64,000 bases of DNA from Paraescarpia echinospica (lineage: Eukaryota > Annelida > Polychaeta > Sabellida > Siboglinidae), in the NCBI GenBank assembly GCA_020002185.1, contig CM034541.1, positions 48,993,480 through 49,057,479 of the forward strand, in the 5' to 3' direction. This document shows positions 53,345-64,000 of the stretch, in pieces; the stretch's first letter is position 1; each line of letters opens with the position of its first letter. Below the pieces are notes generated by a model. That model was not told the DNA's origin. It did no database searches and saw nothing but the letters and a program-made list of their open reading frames with translations. Made by a program: the position numbers and the translations under genes.

Positions 53345-55200
53345 CAGACGAAAAAAAGTGCAGTATATTTTTGAGAAATGATTTTTTACAATATTCACTT
53401 GCTCTGACATAAGTGCATTTGAGTAGTCAGATTTCTAGATGTGATTGTAGAAGCTGTTGACAGTAAAATTGTGTCTTTTTAGCTGATTTTACTAAGCGGA
53501 AGGGTATCTGGCAGCAATTTGGCTAGTTGACACTTTAGCCGGATTACTGCCTGAATCCAGTTGTAAATATTGACGGGTGTCATACATACAGGCATTTTGC
53601 AAGAGCTAGAGATATTATATTTTGACTAAACTCGACCAGCATGTCAATGAGATGATAATAACAGCAGGTGAAAAGTTTTCCTCTTCCATAAAAATATGGG
53701 GATCACTGCATGGTTATCACGGGACTACATTTCATCGTGAGTTGCAATTAAGATAAACAAAATCATCATGTTCTTGAAATGGAGAGAATCGCTACAAACG
53801 AAGATGTCAGGTGACGATGTCACGCCACACATTTATTATCAAGCTGGACTTTATTGCACATCTTTTAGGAAGTCAAATCAGGTGATTTTCTGACAATGGC
53901 ATATGGTTACTAACAGTCTCACAGCTCAAGACAAGGTTGCGAGCTCCTTCGCAAATCCAGTTTTACCAAAATGAAGTTCAAGCTAATGATGTCGCCATGC
54001 TCTCAAAATTTTCAACGCAACTTGAAAAGAACGAAGACCACTGTCCGTTTGCTGATGACATAATGCTACACATACTTTACATGGATGAAGCCATCCATTG
54101 ATATTCCCTAGGTCTGGAACGCTGTGAGAAAATAATGCATGCATAGTGATAATTTTTCAGTGGACGATGGAGGAGTCATCAAAGACGAAAGACAAGTTTC
54201 TTGGCTTGCGAGAGATAGTATGCTGAAAGAAGAATTTCAGGATTCAAACCCGGTGACTTTCTGACAAAAAGCTGGTGATGAATACCCATTTCGCTCTGAC
54301 TGACCTCTAATAGTCCTGATATCAATATATTGTGGATGACTTACATTTCTACAAGGATCAACATTAAAACCAACACGTGAAATATGTTGGATCTTACTGA
54401 TGACCTGCAATGAGTTCTAGCAGTGACAAAGTCTCGCATTTCAAAGGTTATCAAGAAGATGCAACTTCAACCATACACAGATACGTTAATAATCTCTAAC
54501 ATATTGTTTGTAATAAGTTTGATCTTACTTACAGGTAAGGGAGCCAAAGTATACCTAGTGGTATATATATGTTACAAATAAATATGACAATTATGCGGAT
54601 ACATTTTCTTTAAAAAAATCCTTTTATCGAATTGCTGTTTAACATTGGAGGGGTAATTACGGTCTTGTTGGCTCACGCGAGGGGTAACAGTCCCAAAGAG
54701 GTTAAATATTGTTGTTATACGGCGACAGTTTCCATAAATCTCACAATGCCGTAATCTGCGATCAAATTCAGTAATGATTACAGAAAATCTGTAATGGTAG
54801 GCAATACTGCATATTGCAAAATCACGTTTAATTGCAAACTGGTCTTATATAATAGTCCACCGAACCGTATGCCATAACATGTGTGAACAAGTCTTACTAT
54901 GATCAGGTTATTGAAGGAACACATGTCAACACGCAACTTCGCGCTAATTAAATGCTGCTTGATTAGTGGGCGTTTATTCGCGTCATGGTCAAGACGGCAC
55001 CCTTGAGGAAATTAGAGGTCTCGCGAGAATCTTCCACTTTGAAATCAAATTCTGAGTAATCTGAAAATGTTGATTGTAGTTGCAAATGTGGTGATGTTTT
55101 AATAACTCTTAGATGTATACCACTGGCACTGTCACAATTTATGTGTCAAATTTTACACACTTCAACTCTTTATGAGTACGGCGAATAATTTATACAATAG
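53345..55200. other. no recognised feature
   Basis: AT-rich intergenic sequence without long frames or visible repeats. Confidence 0.5.
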
Positions 55201-56451
55201 AGACCATTAGCTAACGCAATTAAGCGCCACGACCATACGCCAAATCTGAACGCGACCTCAAATTTGAAGTAAACCGCAGATCTGGCGTCGACGTCTAATA
55301 AAACACCATTAGCTAAGCGCGCAGTGAGCGGTTTTACGATCGGCTCCAGCAGGTAATTGTTTTCTCATATGTAGTGATTTTCTGTGTGTTATTAACAGTA
55401 AAATGCATGTACGAAATATGTAGATATATGTATATATGTGTTAACGGAACTATTTAACCTTTATTGCAATCGATAATCGCAGGAATGTAGAATTTAGAAC
55501 GCAAGAACGGCAAATGCGAACCCCAATGCAATCATTCCGGCTCGTAAAATAGGCTAAGCGAACACAAAATTGTGTTTCGAGTCCTTTTATGCCTAATCAT
55601 GATGTTTGTATACAACAGCGTGGGGTACCATAATGGGCAATATTTTCTTTAATTGGTCTAAGGTATCAGGGGACATCCATAAAGTAAATTTCTGTCAAGC
55701 TTATGCGTGGCGAGTGTATGTTTTTCATTAATAAGTTTTTTCAATCAACTGTCTGCATCTAGTCCAGTCGGCAACGTAAATATGCCATAAATCTACATTT
55801 TATATAAACCGCCAAATACAATGGTTAGGTTTCTGTTTAAAGATATATATTTTCGTAATTGCAAAAAAAAACAAGACATGCCAGCATTGCAACATAGCCA
55901 AAGTAGACAAAATGCAACCAATGACTCAACTACGTTTACAAAATAAATAAAGAAGTTTAGGTTAATATACAAAGTAGGCCCATCTAACTATATGTGTGGG
56001 CTTAATAAACATTAGATAGACATGTGTTACAATATGGTATATAGGTGCGCCTAGCCATGCATAGGTTTAACCTAAGCCTAGGCTAAGCATGTGGGGTCCA
56101 ATACACCAATGTGTATTGCATTGTTATTACGCCTCACTGCATCGCTGTAGATGAAAACAAGCAAGTCGTAGGTCTTTTTAAAAGGCGTCAAACTTGCATA
56201 TATGTAATTTATATGTCAACTGTCTTCATAGGCATGTGTTCCTAAAAGGTGTAGCTAATACTCTGTGTAGTTACATTTGAATTACCATAACTACTTATGT
56301 ACGAAATAAGTCGGCGTTTGTACTTACGCGAAATATCCATGATTGGCGTTCATACGCGAAGTCGAACGGCAGACGTAGAACTCAATTAACTTTGCGGTCG
56401 GCGTATGTTTTTTGGCGTCAGGTTTGTGCTTATTGCGTTAGCTAATGGTGT
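55201..56451. mobile_element. DNA transposon or MITE with ACCATTAGCTAACGC ends
   Basis: The left end AGACCATTAGCTAACGCAAT is matched, reading inward from the right end, by ACACCATTAGCTAACGCAAT. A second copy of the end motif (ACACCATTAGCTAAGCGC) lies inside at about 55302-55319, so one element or end is nested in another. No transposase frame is seen. The target duplication is unclear. Confidence 0.65.
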
Positions 56452-57732
56452 CTAATGTTAATGTTTACAGTAACATAGCTACAGTTAATAGATTGAGTGG
56501 CCAAACATCTAAATGTTCATTGTCATTGAACGTAGCTCTGTGACTGTGGTAATATTTCTAAAATGTTCAATCGTGTTGTTATCGTACGAACGTTCGTTGA
56601 ATTTCAGTGGATTCGATGTGTTTTTAGATTGGTAGGTGTTTCACATTCTTGCGAGACGCACACCGGGATGACGATGTCGAGGCTCTAGCTGACTTCGTTG
56701 ATCTCATGACGACTGTCTTACAACTAAATTTAACTAACTAAATTTCCTTTTGCCAGTTTTGGACATATTCAACTCTCGGCGATCTTTTACTTTCTGCCCT
56801 AAGGCTAAACACCACCAACAGCCGCCAAACTTCTCCTCTCATATCTTACATACATATACACACACTAAATTATAAAAACAATTCTCTTACCTTCCTATAA
56901 CGCTCAAAATTCACAGAACAAACTCAAGTAAAACTCGACTTCTACGGCGGCGGCTATCCGTTGCTCCGCGATTACCGTAAAATCGATATTGTATCGAGAT
57001 TCACAGAAATTCAGTACAGTGGCGCTATCTTTACGGTTTGCACAGAGCCGCGACAGTGATTCAGTGCAAAGCTGATAACGTTACATATACATTTTATTTA
57101 TAATTACTACTACACACATGTCCATGCATGTATGGATGACTGATTAATATTAGTTATGCTACTTTTATTAAATGTGTTCATACCTATTATCTAGTATAGC
57201 AGTTTAATGAGTATTTATTTATGTAATGGTGTGGTGGGAGCATAAATCGTGCATCCTAATATTTTAGGTCGTTTTAACAATAAATCTGATCACAAAAACC
57301 TAAGAGGGTGAGGAATGGCGAGATTTCAGGGACACAGTTTTTGACCTGGTACAAATTTCCCTGTCGTGAGTATAATTATTAATTTGTATACCCACAATGC
57401 ATAAAAATAAAAGTTTGTATTATATATATATATACATACATATATTAAAAGGGTCTACATGTCATACATTAAAATTAGAAGTAAAGATATTTCTTAACAA
57501 TATAATATAATATGTTTAAATATTTTAAGGATATTTTGCCTTACAGCTTGTTAATGGGATGATGTCTTTGTGAACATTACATAACGATTGAGAAGGTTTG
57601 CTCCTCTATTAAGCAAATATGAACCTAGGACATTGTTATGGTATTAGTTATTATTATACAGACCAATAGGCAACATATTAATATTCAGTAGTAGCACTCA
57701 GCATGACTGTGTCTGTATGGGGCCTTGTTTAA

Positions 57733-57808
57733 AGGAAAACAAAAGGCAACGTTGTGGTGTTAAGCACCTAAAAGAGTTAGCACAAACTAACCATTTGTAT
57801 CTACAATC
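57733..57808. repeat. left terminal inverted repeat of the Kolobok-like element
   Basis: AGGAAAACAAAAGGCAACGT, then GGTGTTAAGCACCTAAAAGA and on, about 75 bp, with around ten differences from the right end by eye. Confidence 0.88.
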
Positions 57809-58052
57809 ACGATTTTCAGTTCAGTGGTTTACTCGGAATGTACTCTTAAAGTGGAAGATTCTAACGAAATCTGCGATAACATGTATACTGCCATCTTACT
57901 GATGACGCGTTCGTTCGGCCGAAAGCAACCAATAAACGAGCAGCATTATTTTTGCCGTGTACGACACACTGTCTTGTGTAGTTCGCGTAGTTGGTTCATG
58001 TTCATGGGATGCGGTTCGTTATATTAGTATAAGTTGAGCTTACAGTGAAAAC

Positions 58053-58303
58053 GTGACTTGCAATGTGCCATACTGCTCTGCATACGGTTGTAACAATAGT
58101 ACAGCGAAGGATACTGAGCCAGAAGTGAAATAGTGGATTCACAACAGTGGACGGGCTGGTTGGATTGGAAGCCTTCGAAATACAACGAACTATGTTCAGA
58201 TCATTTTGAAGGAAATCTATATCGTCAGTTAATGACACAAGATCCGACAAAACGTCGCCGACGTCGATGTTTGAAGCCAGGTGCAGTGCCTACAATATTT
58301 TAG
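58053..58303 (+). pseudogene. THAP zinc-finger domain exon, frameshifted
   Basis: Plus strand: VTCNVPYCSAYGCNNSTAKD supplies the first two cysteines of the C2CH THAP finger. After a stop and a one-base shift, WKPSKYNELCSDHFEGNLY gives the C-x2-H pair with the invariant tryptophan region. LKPGAVPTIF is the AVPTIF box that closes the domain. The expected basic F-FP segment in the middle is lost and no in-frame ATG is seen. It is the DNA-binding N-terminus of the element's transposase. Confidence 0.85.
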
Positions 58304-59343
58304 TCACGGACCTCAGCCGTCAAAAGCGACGCATATTTTCGATCAAACGCGCCGCCGCTGAGAAATCGATCGCAAGAAGGTTAGTACCGAGTTACTTGGT
58401 ATCCAATTATAATCTGTTGAGATGCAAGATATGCTGGAGGCAAGCCAGAACAGTACCAGAATGTACTATATTGCACCACAAAGAGTTTAGACTTTAGAAG
58501 ATAGCCGAATAGCAAAAGTTAACGGCAATCAAGTCGCGTGAGCGATATTACAATAACTGATTAACATGGACTGGAATGATTGTCGTTTATAATAACATTG
58601 CAAAACTTACTGCATTTTGTGTTAAATGAACAAAAATACGTTCTGCATTCAATAATATTGCATTAGACATTGTCATATATCGAAATGTTTGGCCTATTAT
58701 TTATGTCATGTTATATAATTGGACTTCGTATATTATTATGTGTGACTACTGTTTATGTGACGAAGAATATCACTATATACTCTATTGTAAAACGTTTAAA
58801 ATGGCTTCATTTGTATTTAGTAAAATTACATAATGTTACTCAATTTTAGTTAAGGGGATACAACCCAGGTGAGTGGTTTTTATTAGAAAAACATACTAAA
58901 ATGTTTTTTTATGCCAGATTATGATAGCTTATTATGTTTACTGTGAATATATATCATTTTACAACAATTACATACCTTTAAACCACTCTTATCCATGGAA
59001 TAAGGGAGTCAGTATCAAGTAATTGTTATCCATTATGCCACATTTGATGGCCATTTTCTAAAAAAACATTTAAATTAAGCATTTGGAAGGATATCTCTAG
59101 GAGTAATTATGTGATCCAAATATAGTTATCGATGAGCTCACCAGATACACCATGTTTGTATTATAAAAATACTGGTATCACTCAATAATCATATATTGTC
59201 GAAATATCTTTAATAATATACCATGTGCACACATCTTCACTAACTTGTTTTTTTGTACACTAACAACAAAATCAGGTAACAGCTGTTGTGAAAATATCTT
59301 GAATTTGGATCAAAAATATAAATAATTGTAATTTGCATTTCAG

Positions 59344-59500
59344 CTCGATCACCACCCATCATGGGGAAAGACATCAACCGCAAGTTTACTGCGAAGGTCC
59401 GAGGCAAGGGATGCGAGGACCTCCTTCATTGGATACAGAATGTATCAAACCATCTGTGGTGGTGTTGTGCAACATGCAACAGTGATGCACAGTTGCTGAA
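59344..59500 (+). pseudogene. THAP-linked transposase-like gene, internal exon
   Basis: Bounded by TTTCAG and AA|GTAAGT; phase 1 to 2. Reads GKDINRKFTAKVRGKGCEDL, then LHWIQNVSNHLWWCCATCNS. The KGCEDL--WI--ISNHLWWC--C-GD pattern is typical of the proteins that carry N-terminal THAP domains in invertebrate and fish genomes. The preceding D-WH catalytic segment is not visible. Confidence 0.75.
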
Positions 59501-60458
59501 GTAAGTACCAAACTTGATATGTATTCATTTTATACCTGAGGCATGTCCAAAGCAACAAGTAACCTTTAGATTTGCAATCAGTAGATGATGAGTAGGGACT
59601 TGAATCCCAAATACACTAAATCAGCTCCTATGCATAACTAACATAATAAGTTTTCGAAATTAGTGCATTTCATAGGTATCCAACTCGTTTTTTTCAGGAT
59701 GGCTACTCAAAAGTACCAGCCAGCATGACTACTACCTTATCAGTAAATGTGTTTATTCAGACTTCCAAAACTGATAATGTAAATGCTGTTTACATGTTAT
59801 GTGGTAATATGTGGACCACCGACTTATGTATGGGACCAAAAATGTTACATAGTCAAAGTTCCTGATGACCAACTTTTCAGTAGTCTAGTCACTCAGATGT
59901 GAGGGGCGAATACACAGATGGATAGTGCTCATTCTGTATCACCCTACCTATTCCTTGTAACCAGTTGCTGTGTACATTTATGAGTACAGTTACTTGAATG
60001 TAATAAATTACATCTCCGTGTATAATTACATTCCAGAATGCAACTGTCTGTAATGAAATAAATAAGAGCACTTGTGTCATTATCACCAATTTTATTAAAG
60101 AAATATAAAATCAAAACATGATATCAAGATACAGTGACTGTATATACAGTAGATACAGAAATTAAGAAGAAAAAAACAAGTTATAATAAATTATGTGAAG
60201 GAATGTGATGATGGAATACCTTATTTGTAAGGATCAGTATCGGTTTACTAATGTACCAGTATGATTACCATGATTGGCCATTGTATTGTTACTAAAAACA
60301 AACAACACTTTACACAGGAAAAGCATTTTAAAGTTCACTGAATGCTACAGTCATAAGGTAAATAACAGCAGCTTACTAACAACATATAGACTGGTGTGTT
60401 ACACCAGTTGTTTGCAGACATTTTATTAGAATACTGCATGTACTATTCTTCACTGTAG

Positions 60459-60761
60459 GAATGAAAGCTAGATTGATGCTGTCTGCTCTGGCGTGGAACT
60501 ACCGACCACGTCCCAGCCCAGACAAACCTGTTGAGACTGGTGTAATGTGGTCCAAAAGTCGCAAGCAATGGGTGCTGCATAACAGACCACAGCAGGTGAA
60601 CCCACATACCCACCTACAAATGCTCACGGATCGAGTGACAGATGTGTTTATAAAGAAATATCACACTGCATCCGATCACAGTCACTGGGGCAGATGACCC
60701 AAAACCAGAGAAGGAGGATCTGCTGGCAGCAAGAGTCAGTAAATTTGTAAAGAAACAGTAA
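60459..60761 (+). pseudogene. THAP-linked transposase-like gene, last exon, frameshifted
   Basis: Acceptor CTTCACTGTAG. Reads GMKARLMLSALAWNYRPRPS, then SKSRKQWVLHNRPQQVNP, the C-terminal region of the same family. One frame stops at 60695-60697. A one-base shift restores GADDPKPEKEDLLAARVSKF, ending at TAA 60759-60761, so a single indel separates it from an intact tail. Confidence 0.72.
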
Positions 60762-60813
60762 ATACTGCCACCACCCACCTACACCTTCATAGGTCACATG
60801 TACATCGTCTAGT

Positions 60814-60972
60814 TTAGTTTTCAAGTCCAGCGTGGTATCCCTCGTGTTGTCTCCCATCGGGGACAGGGAACCTTGATCTTATTCCATGGCTGGCGCATGC
60901 TGGTAGAACTCTCTGTACCTTCGTCCCAGCTTGCCATGGATCCACCAGGTAAACTGTCTGTATGCAGCCCAC
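60814..60972 (-). pseudogene. P2X7-ballast-like gene, last exon, frameshifted
   Basis: Minus strand after acceptor CGGGTCTCAG: one frame gives AAYRQFTWWIHGKLGR and the next gives QRVLPACASHGIRSRFPVPD, then GRQHEGYHAGLEN and a stop. Both halves are conserved in the cytoplasmic domain of P2X7 and its stand-alone relatives (YR-F--W--G-LG; R--LP-C----IR--FP---G-Y-G). Their split over two frames shows at least one indel. Confidence 0.72.
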
Positions 60973-61014
60973 CTGAGACCCGAAATAAATTAGGCTCAAA
61001 TAAACATCTGACAT

Positions 61015-62046
61015 TGTAAATAAATTACATATAAAAATCGGTTCTATAACGACACCATTCCTTTATATAAATACCATTAAACATGTGTTCATCTGGAATA
61101 AGGAAATTATTGATAATTTTGCACTACAGAACAAATTATGACGGTGCAACAAACATTGTATCTATACGTTATGATAACTTAAGTGGAACAATTATAATTT
61201 GTTCTGTAGTGAGAGAGTATCACTTTATTCATACAGTAGAATACAATAAAGTGTGAAACGATAACCCAAGTACATGTGTGAATACAGTAAATAGCTATGT
61301 ATAGTAGTTTATTGTAGCAGGCTAAGGTAAATAATGACTAACGGTTAAAGTAAGTCATATTGAAAATGAACACATTTATGTATAGGATTACTTGCTGTTG
61401 AGGGAAATTTTATTTTGTAATTATTGTCATATTAGGGTGATGGTCATCATATTTAAATTAGTCTTGGGTCAAACCAGTGTGGTTCGTCTTTACATTTAGA
61501 AAGGGTGAATGGCGTTAGCAGGGCTAGTTTAGACAAGCATACGATTGAATTAGTTGTTTTGTTGGTGGTTTTATTCCAAGAGATTTTAAGAAGGTTGTCA
61601 GTCTTAGATTTGTTGGGTTCAGATACATAGCCTCTGCAACCTATTTCAATGCGTTATTCTGATTTTATTTCGTTATTGTTTACATCATGGATTAGTGCGA
61701 CATACTTGTTAGTTTTCAATACATGATCTTTCTTGACGTTAGGTTCAAATGGTAGTCAGTTCAATGATGTGAATTTGCTTAGCATGTGGATGGTAGATGA
61801 CGTATGGTAAGTCCACTAAGTAATTTCCCTGGAAGATTGTTAATAATTTGGGCATCAGGCATGAGATTGCTGATAAATTATCTATATATATTTGTATTGC
61901 TATTGCTACTATGATGTTGTATTGTGTTCATTATTAAGACATTTCAATAAATATTTAACGACACATTTCACTGGTCTTGTAACAATGCATGCACATATAT
62001 ATGTACTTGTTTGTTGGACGGTCTAATTCCCATTCTGCAGCATCAC
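61015..62046. other. non-coding interior of the Kolobok-like element
   Basis: Between the middle and last exons of the P2X7-like gene. AT-rich, no further exon that I can support, although one small exon may be missing here because the phases of the neighbouring exons and the AYRQF frame do not agree. Confidence 0.5.
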
Positions 62047-62102
62047 CTGCTCCAAACAAAGAATTCTAAATCCCCTGCTGTTTGTAATGCACAGCAGTCC
62101 AC
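62047..62102 (-). pseudogene. P2X7-ballast-like gene, middle exon
   Basis: 56 nt between TTGTTACAG and GAGCAG|GTGATG; phase 1 to 0: GLLCITNSRGFRILCLEQ. The CIT----F---CL pattern matches the segment that follows the DWC-CG-C zinc motif in this family, and its phase agrees with the first exon. Confidence 0.65.
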
Positions 62103-62861
62103 CTGTAACAAAGAATTAAGCATTTAAATAATAGTTTTACACGAATGTTAAGCAAACATGGATTATTATTCTGAACAGATTTCACAAAGAATGCATCACG
62201 ATCCTCTAACTGTATTCATCCCAGTATTATATCTGGGTCCATAGAAATATCATGCAGATTAAGGAAGGCCGTTTTGAAATGTGTCAATATTTGCACAAAA
62301 CGGTGGTCATTTTCTTTGTCACCAAAACAAATGGGGGCTCTGGCTGAAAAATGTTCGAGGTATATTTTATTCATAAGAGCCAATGTAAACTTTGGGCAGA
62401 AAAATTGCAGTATGCATAAAGTTAAAAAAATAACCTATCTACCTGCCATGTGTTTAAAAAGTAGCACTGCCACATATTGTTCATACATGCATAGCCATTA
62501 TTGCGAATGTGAAGAGTGTCGACGGGGATAGAACAAAGGGGGAGTTAATTCCTGCTTATTTTCTATCACAGCTCTGCCCTGTACAATTTTGGTTCACGTG
62601 AATCATGGAACCATTCAACTACATTTCTTTTAAAAAGTGAGGGTACAGCCATGGGTAGTATTCGAAAATGGACATGTCAAAGTTCAAACACTGAGTCCAG
62701 TGGCACTGAGAGTGAGATCTAAGTTCAATAATTCAACCAATCCCAAATGTAAAACAAGTGACGTGTCCCGGCCCGAGCGATCATCTCTCGCTGTTCATAC
62801 GCAGCCCGGAACTTAGGCTCATCGGTTATTTAAACAATAAACTAAACAGATTAATAATTAC

Positions 62862-63168
62862 CTTCACCAACAGCGTTGCTGTCGAGTAGCAACCGCCTCC
62901 TGGCAGCAAACATATTCAGTTCTTGTTCCCGAACAAGGAGATCGCTGCGGCATTTTCCACACCGACACCAGTCAATTTCATCTCGGCATGGTATGCGCCT
63001 TGACATTTCCACTGCCCGTGGGCCTTCCTGTTCGTGCCCACCGGCACGCGCCTCTGCCCTATCTTCCAACACAGGCCCTTGTTTTTGTGGTTCAAACCGG
63101 TATCCAGTTGCTTTGAAATCGATTTGGTTTTCGTTGTCTTCCGAAGAATTGGAAAGCCATCTTATTTA
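62862..63168 (-). pseudogene. P2X7-ballast-like gene, N-terminal exon
   Basis: Minus strand: SNSSEDNENQIDF, then ATGYRFEPQ (the Y-FEP leader of this family), a charged linker, and RRIPCRDEIDWCRCGKCRS, the zinc-binding core. Ends at GAAG|GTAATT. No ATG is in frame; ATG 63162 lies one base out of frame just upstream, so a single indel probably removed the start. The domain is known as the C-terminal ballast region of vertebrate P2X7 and as stand-alone proteins in many invertebrates. Confidence 0.8.
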
Positions 63169-63379
63169 CACAGTCACAGCGCATGCGCACATAGTTTAAT
63201 TGGTAAACTTACCATACTGCTACCTAACGGAGTTGGGAACAAATAGTACGCAGAAAATTGTCGAAGCGAGTTACGACAGTGTGACGTCACTTTCTTCTAA
63301 CAATGGCGTAGTCCATAGAAATTCGGTAGTTGTGTATTCAAAAATGTTTTCCTGGTAAACCCCTGACGTTAACAATTTG

Positions 63380-63454
63380 ATTGTAGTTGGAAATTGTTAG
63401 TTTGTATTAACTCTTTTAGATGCTTAACACCAAAACGTTGCCTTTTGTTTTCCT
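63380..63454. repeat. right terminal inverted repeat of the Kolobok-like element
   Basis: Ends ...ACGTTGCCTTTTGTTTTCCT followed by TTAA; reverse complement of the left end. Confidence 0.88.
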
Positions 63455-63458
63455 TTAA

Positions 63459-64000
63459 ATATACAGTGCGCTTCAGATAACTCGAACTGTCATTTTAGTT
63501 GACTTTAGCTTATGTCGATCTTTCTCTTCAGTCCCAGTCATATAAGGCGATAAAACATTGATCTTAATTAGTGGAGTTTCTTTTATCTAGAAGTATTGCC
63601 ACGGGTCTCTGGAAATTCAACGTATTCAGAATGCACTGTAATATGTACATATTTAACACATATTGGCAAAAACGAATACCTTTATTCTCAATGCTGCACA
63701 TACACATTTTCACATGTAATTGATTTACAAAGTAACACGTTTAACAAGGTGAACTGTTGGCATTTAGCAATGTGTCTGAACTCCATAATGCCAACACGAA
63801 TCTTACAAATCTTACTTAGTTCATTACCAGATTTATGCAGTATATTGGCATTTTTAATATCTTGGAGATTACAATGGGTACAATAGATAATATAGTACCC
63901 GGAATATTTCAGAGACTTGATTGCAATGTTAAACCTGACCTCTCAGTCAATTCAACCACTCATAACTTCACATGTAATTGACTTACAAAGTAACACTTTT
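63459..64000. other. right-edge flank, no recognised gene
   Basis: AT-rich; a phrase with CACATGTAATTGA and TTACAAAGTAACAC occurs twice (63712 and 63969), suggesting the start of a further repeat. Otherwise nothing supported. Confidence 0.45.

Larger units (their letters stand above)
57733..63454. mobile_element. 5.7-kb Kolobok-like DNA transposon with two convergent genes
   Basis: TTAA at 57729-57732 and 63455-63458. The left end starts AGGAAAACAAAAGGCAACGT and the right end reads identically inward. The inverted repeats stay clearly alignable for about 75 bp. Inside are a THAP-type gene (plus) and a P2X7-ballast-type gene (minus) converging near 60.8 kb. TTAA duplications, purine-GG termini and a THAP-linked transposase are established marks of the Kolobok superfamily. 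piggyBac also uses TTAA but has no THAP domain. The copy is decayed: frameshifts in both genes and central transposase exons not found. Confidence 0.85.

Overview
This is a window of animal nuclear DNA: AT-rich, dominated by introns, and full of minisatellites and transposon relics. Spliceosomal introns with GT-AG borders, non-LTR retrotransposons, DIRS-like, Penelope-like, piggyBac-like and Kolobok-like elements and tRNA-derived SINEs point to a metazoan, most likely a marine invertebrate. A mollusc-like lophotrochozoan is my guess from the style of the dispersed repeats; this placement is inference and weak.

One host gene organises about 46 kb. It lies on the minus strand from 50941 (start codon) to 5347, where it continues beyond the left edge. 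It encodes the N-terminal 992 residues of a secreted alpha-2-macroglobulin (A2M) family protein. I traced 23 exons. Every GT-AG junction and every reading-frame phase agrees from the signal peptide to the end of the seventh macroglobulin domain. The CUB, thioester and receptor-binding exons are not in the window. The bait region is built from small exons, one of them a 33-nt exon whose skipping would keep the frame.

The introns carry most of the other content. There are tandem arrays with periods of 12, 16, 26, 28, 32, 35, 39, 60 and 80-85 bp (arrays of 43 and 48 bp lie left of exon 23). There is a broken DIRS-like tyrosine-recombinase retrotransposon (about 6.0-7.4 kb) and a CR1/Jockey-type LINE (14.5-16.5 kb) with frameshifts. 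Three Penelope-derived fragments have inverted ends. piggyBac-like elements have TTAA borders (39530-40982, 49746-50041). A 2.7-kb fold-back element (44411-47158) has arms of over 1 kb and a CAAT target duplication.

Right of the A2M start (51-64 kb) there is no recognised host gene. The notable object is a 5.7-kb DNA transposon at 57733-63454. It has TTAA duplications and terminal inverted repeats of about 75 bp. It holds two convergent, intron-containing, decayed genes: a THAP-domain transposase-like gene on the plus strand and a gene for a P2X7 cytoplasmic (ballast)-type zinc domain on the minus strand. Their stop codons are about 50 bp apart. It looks like a Kolobok-superfamily element carrying a P2X7-like accessory gene, and it is the best candidate here for something not well described.
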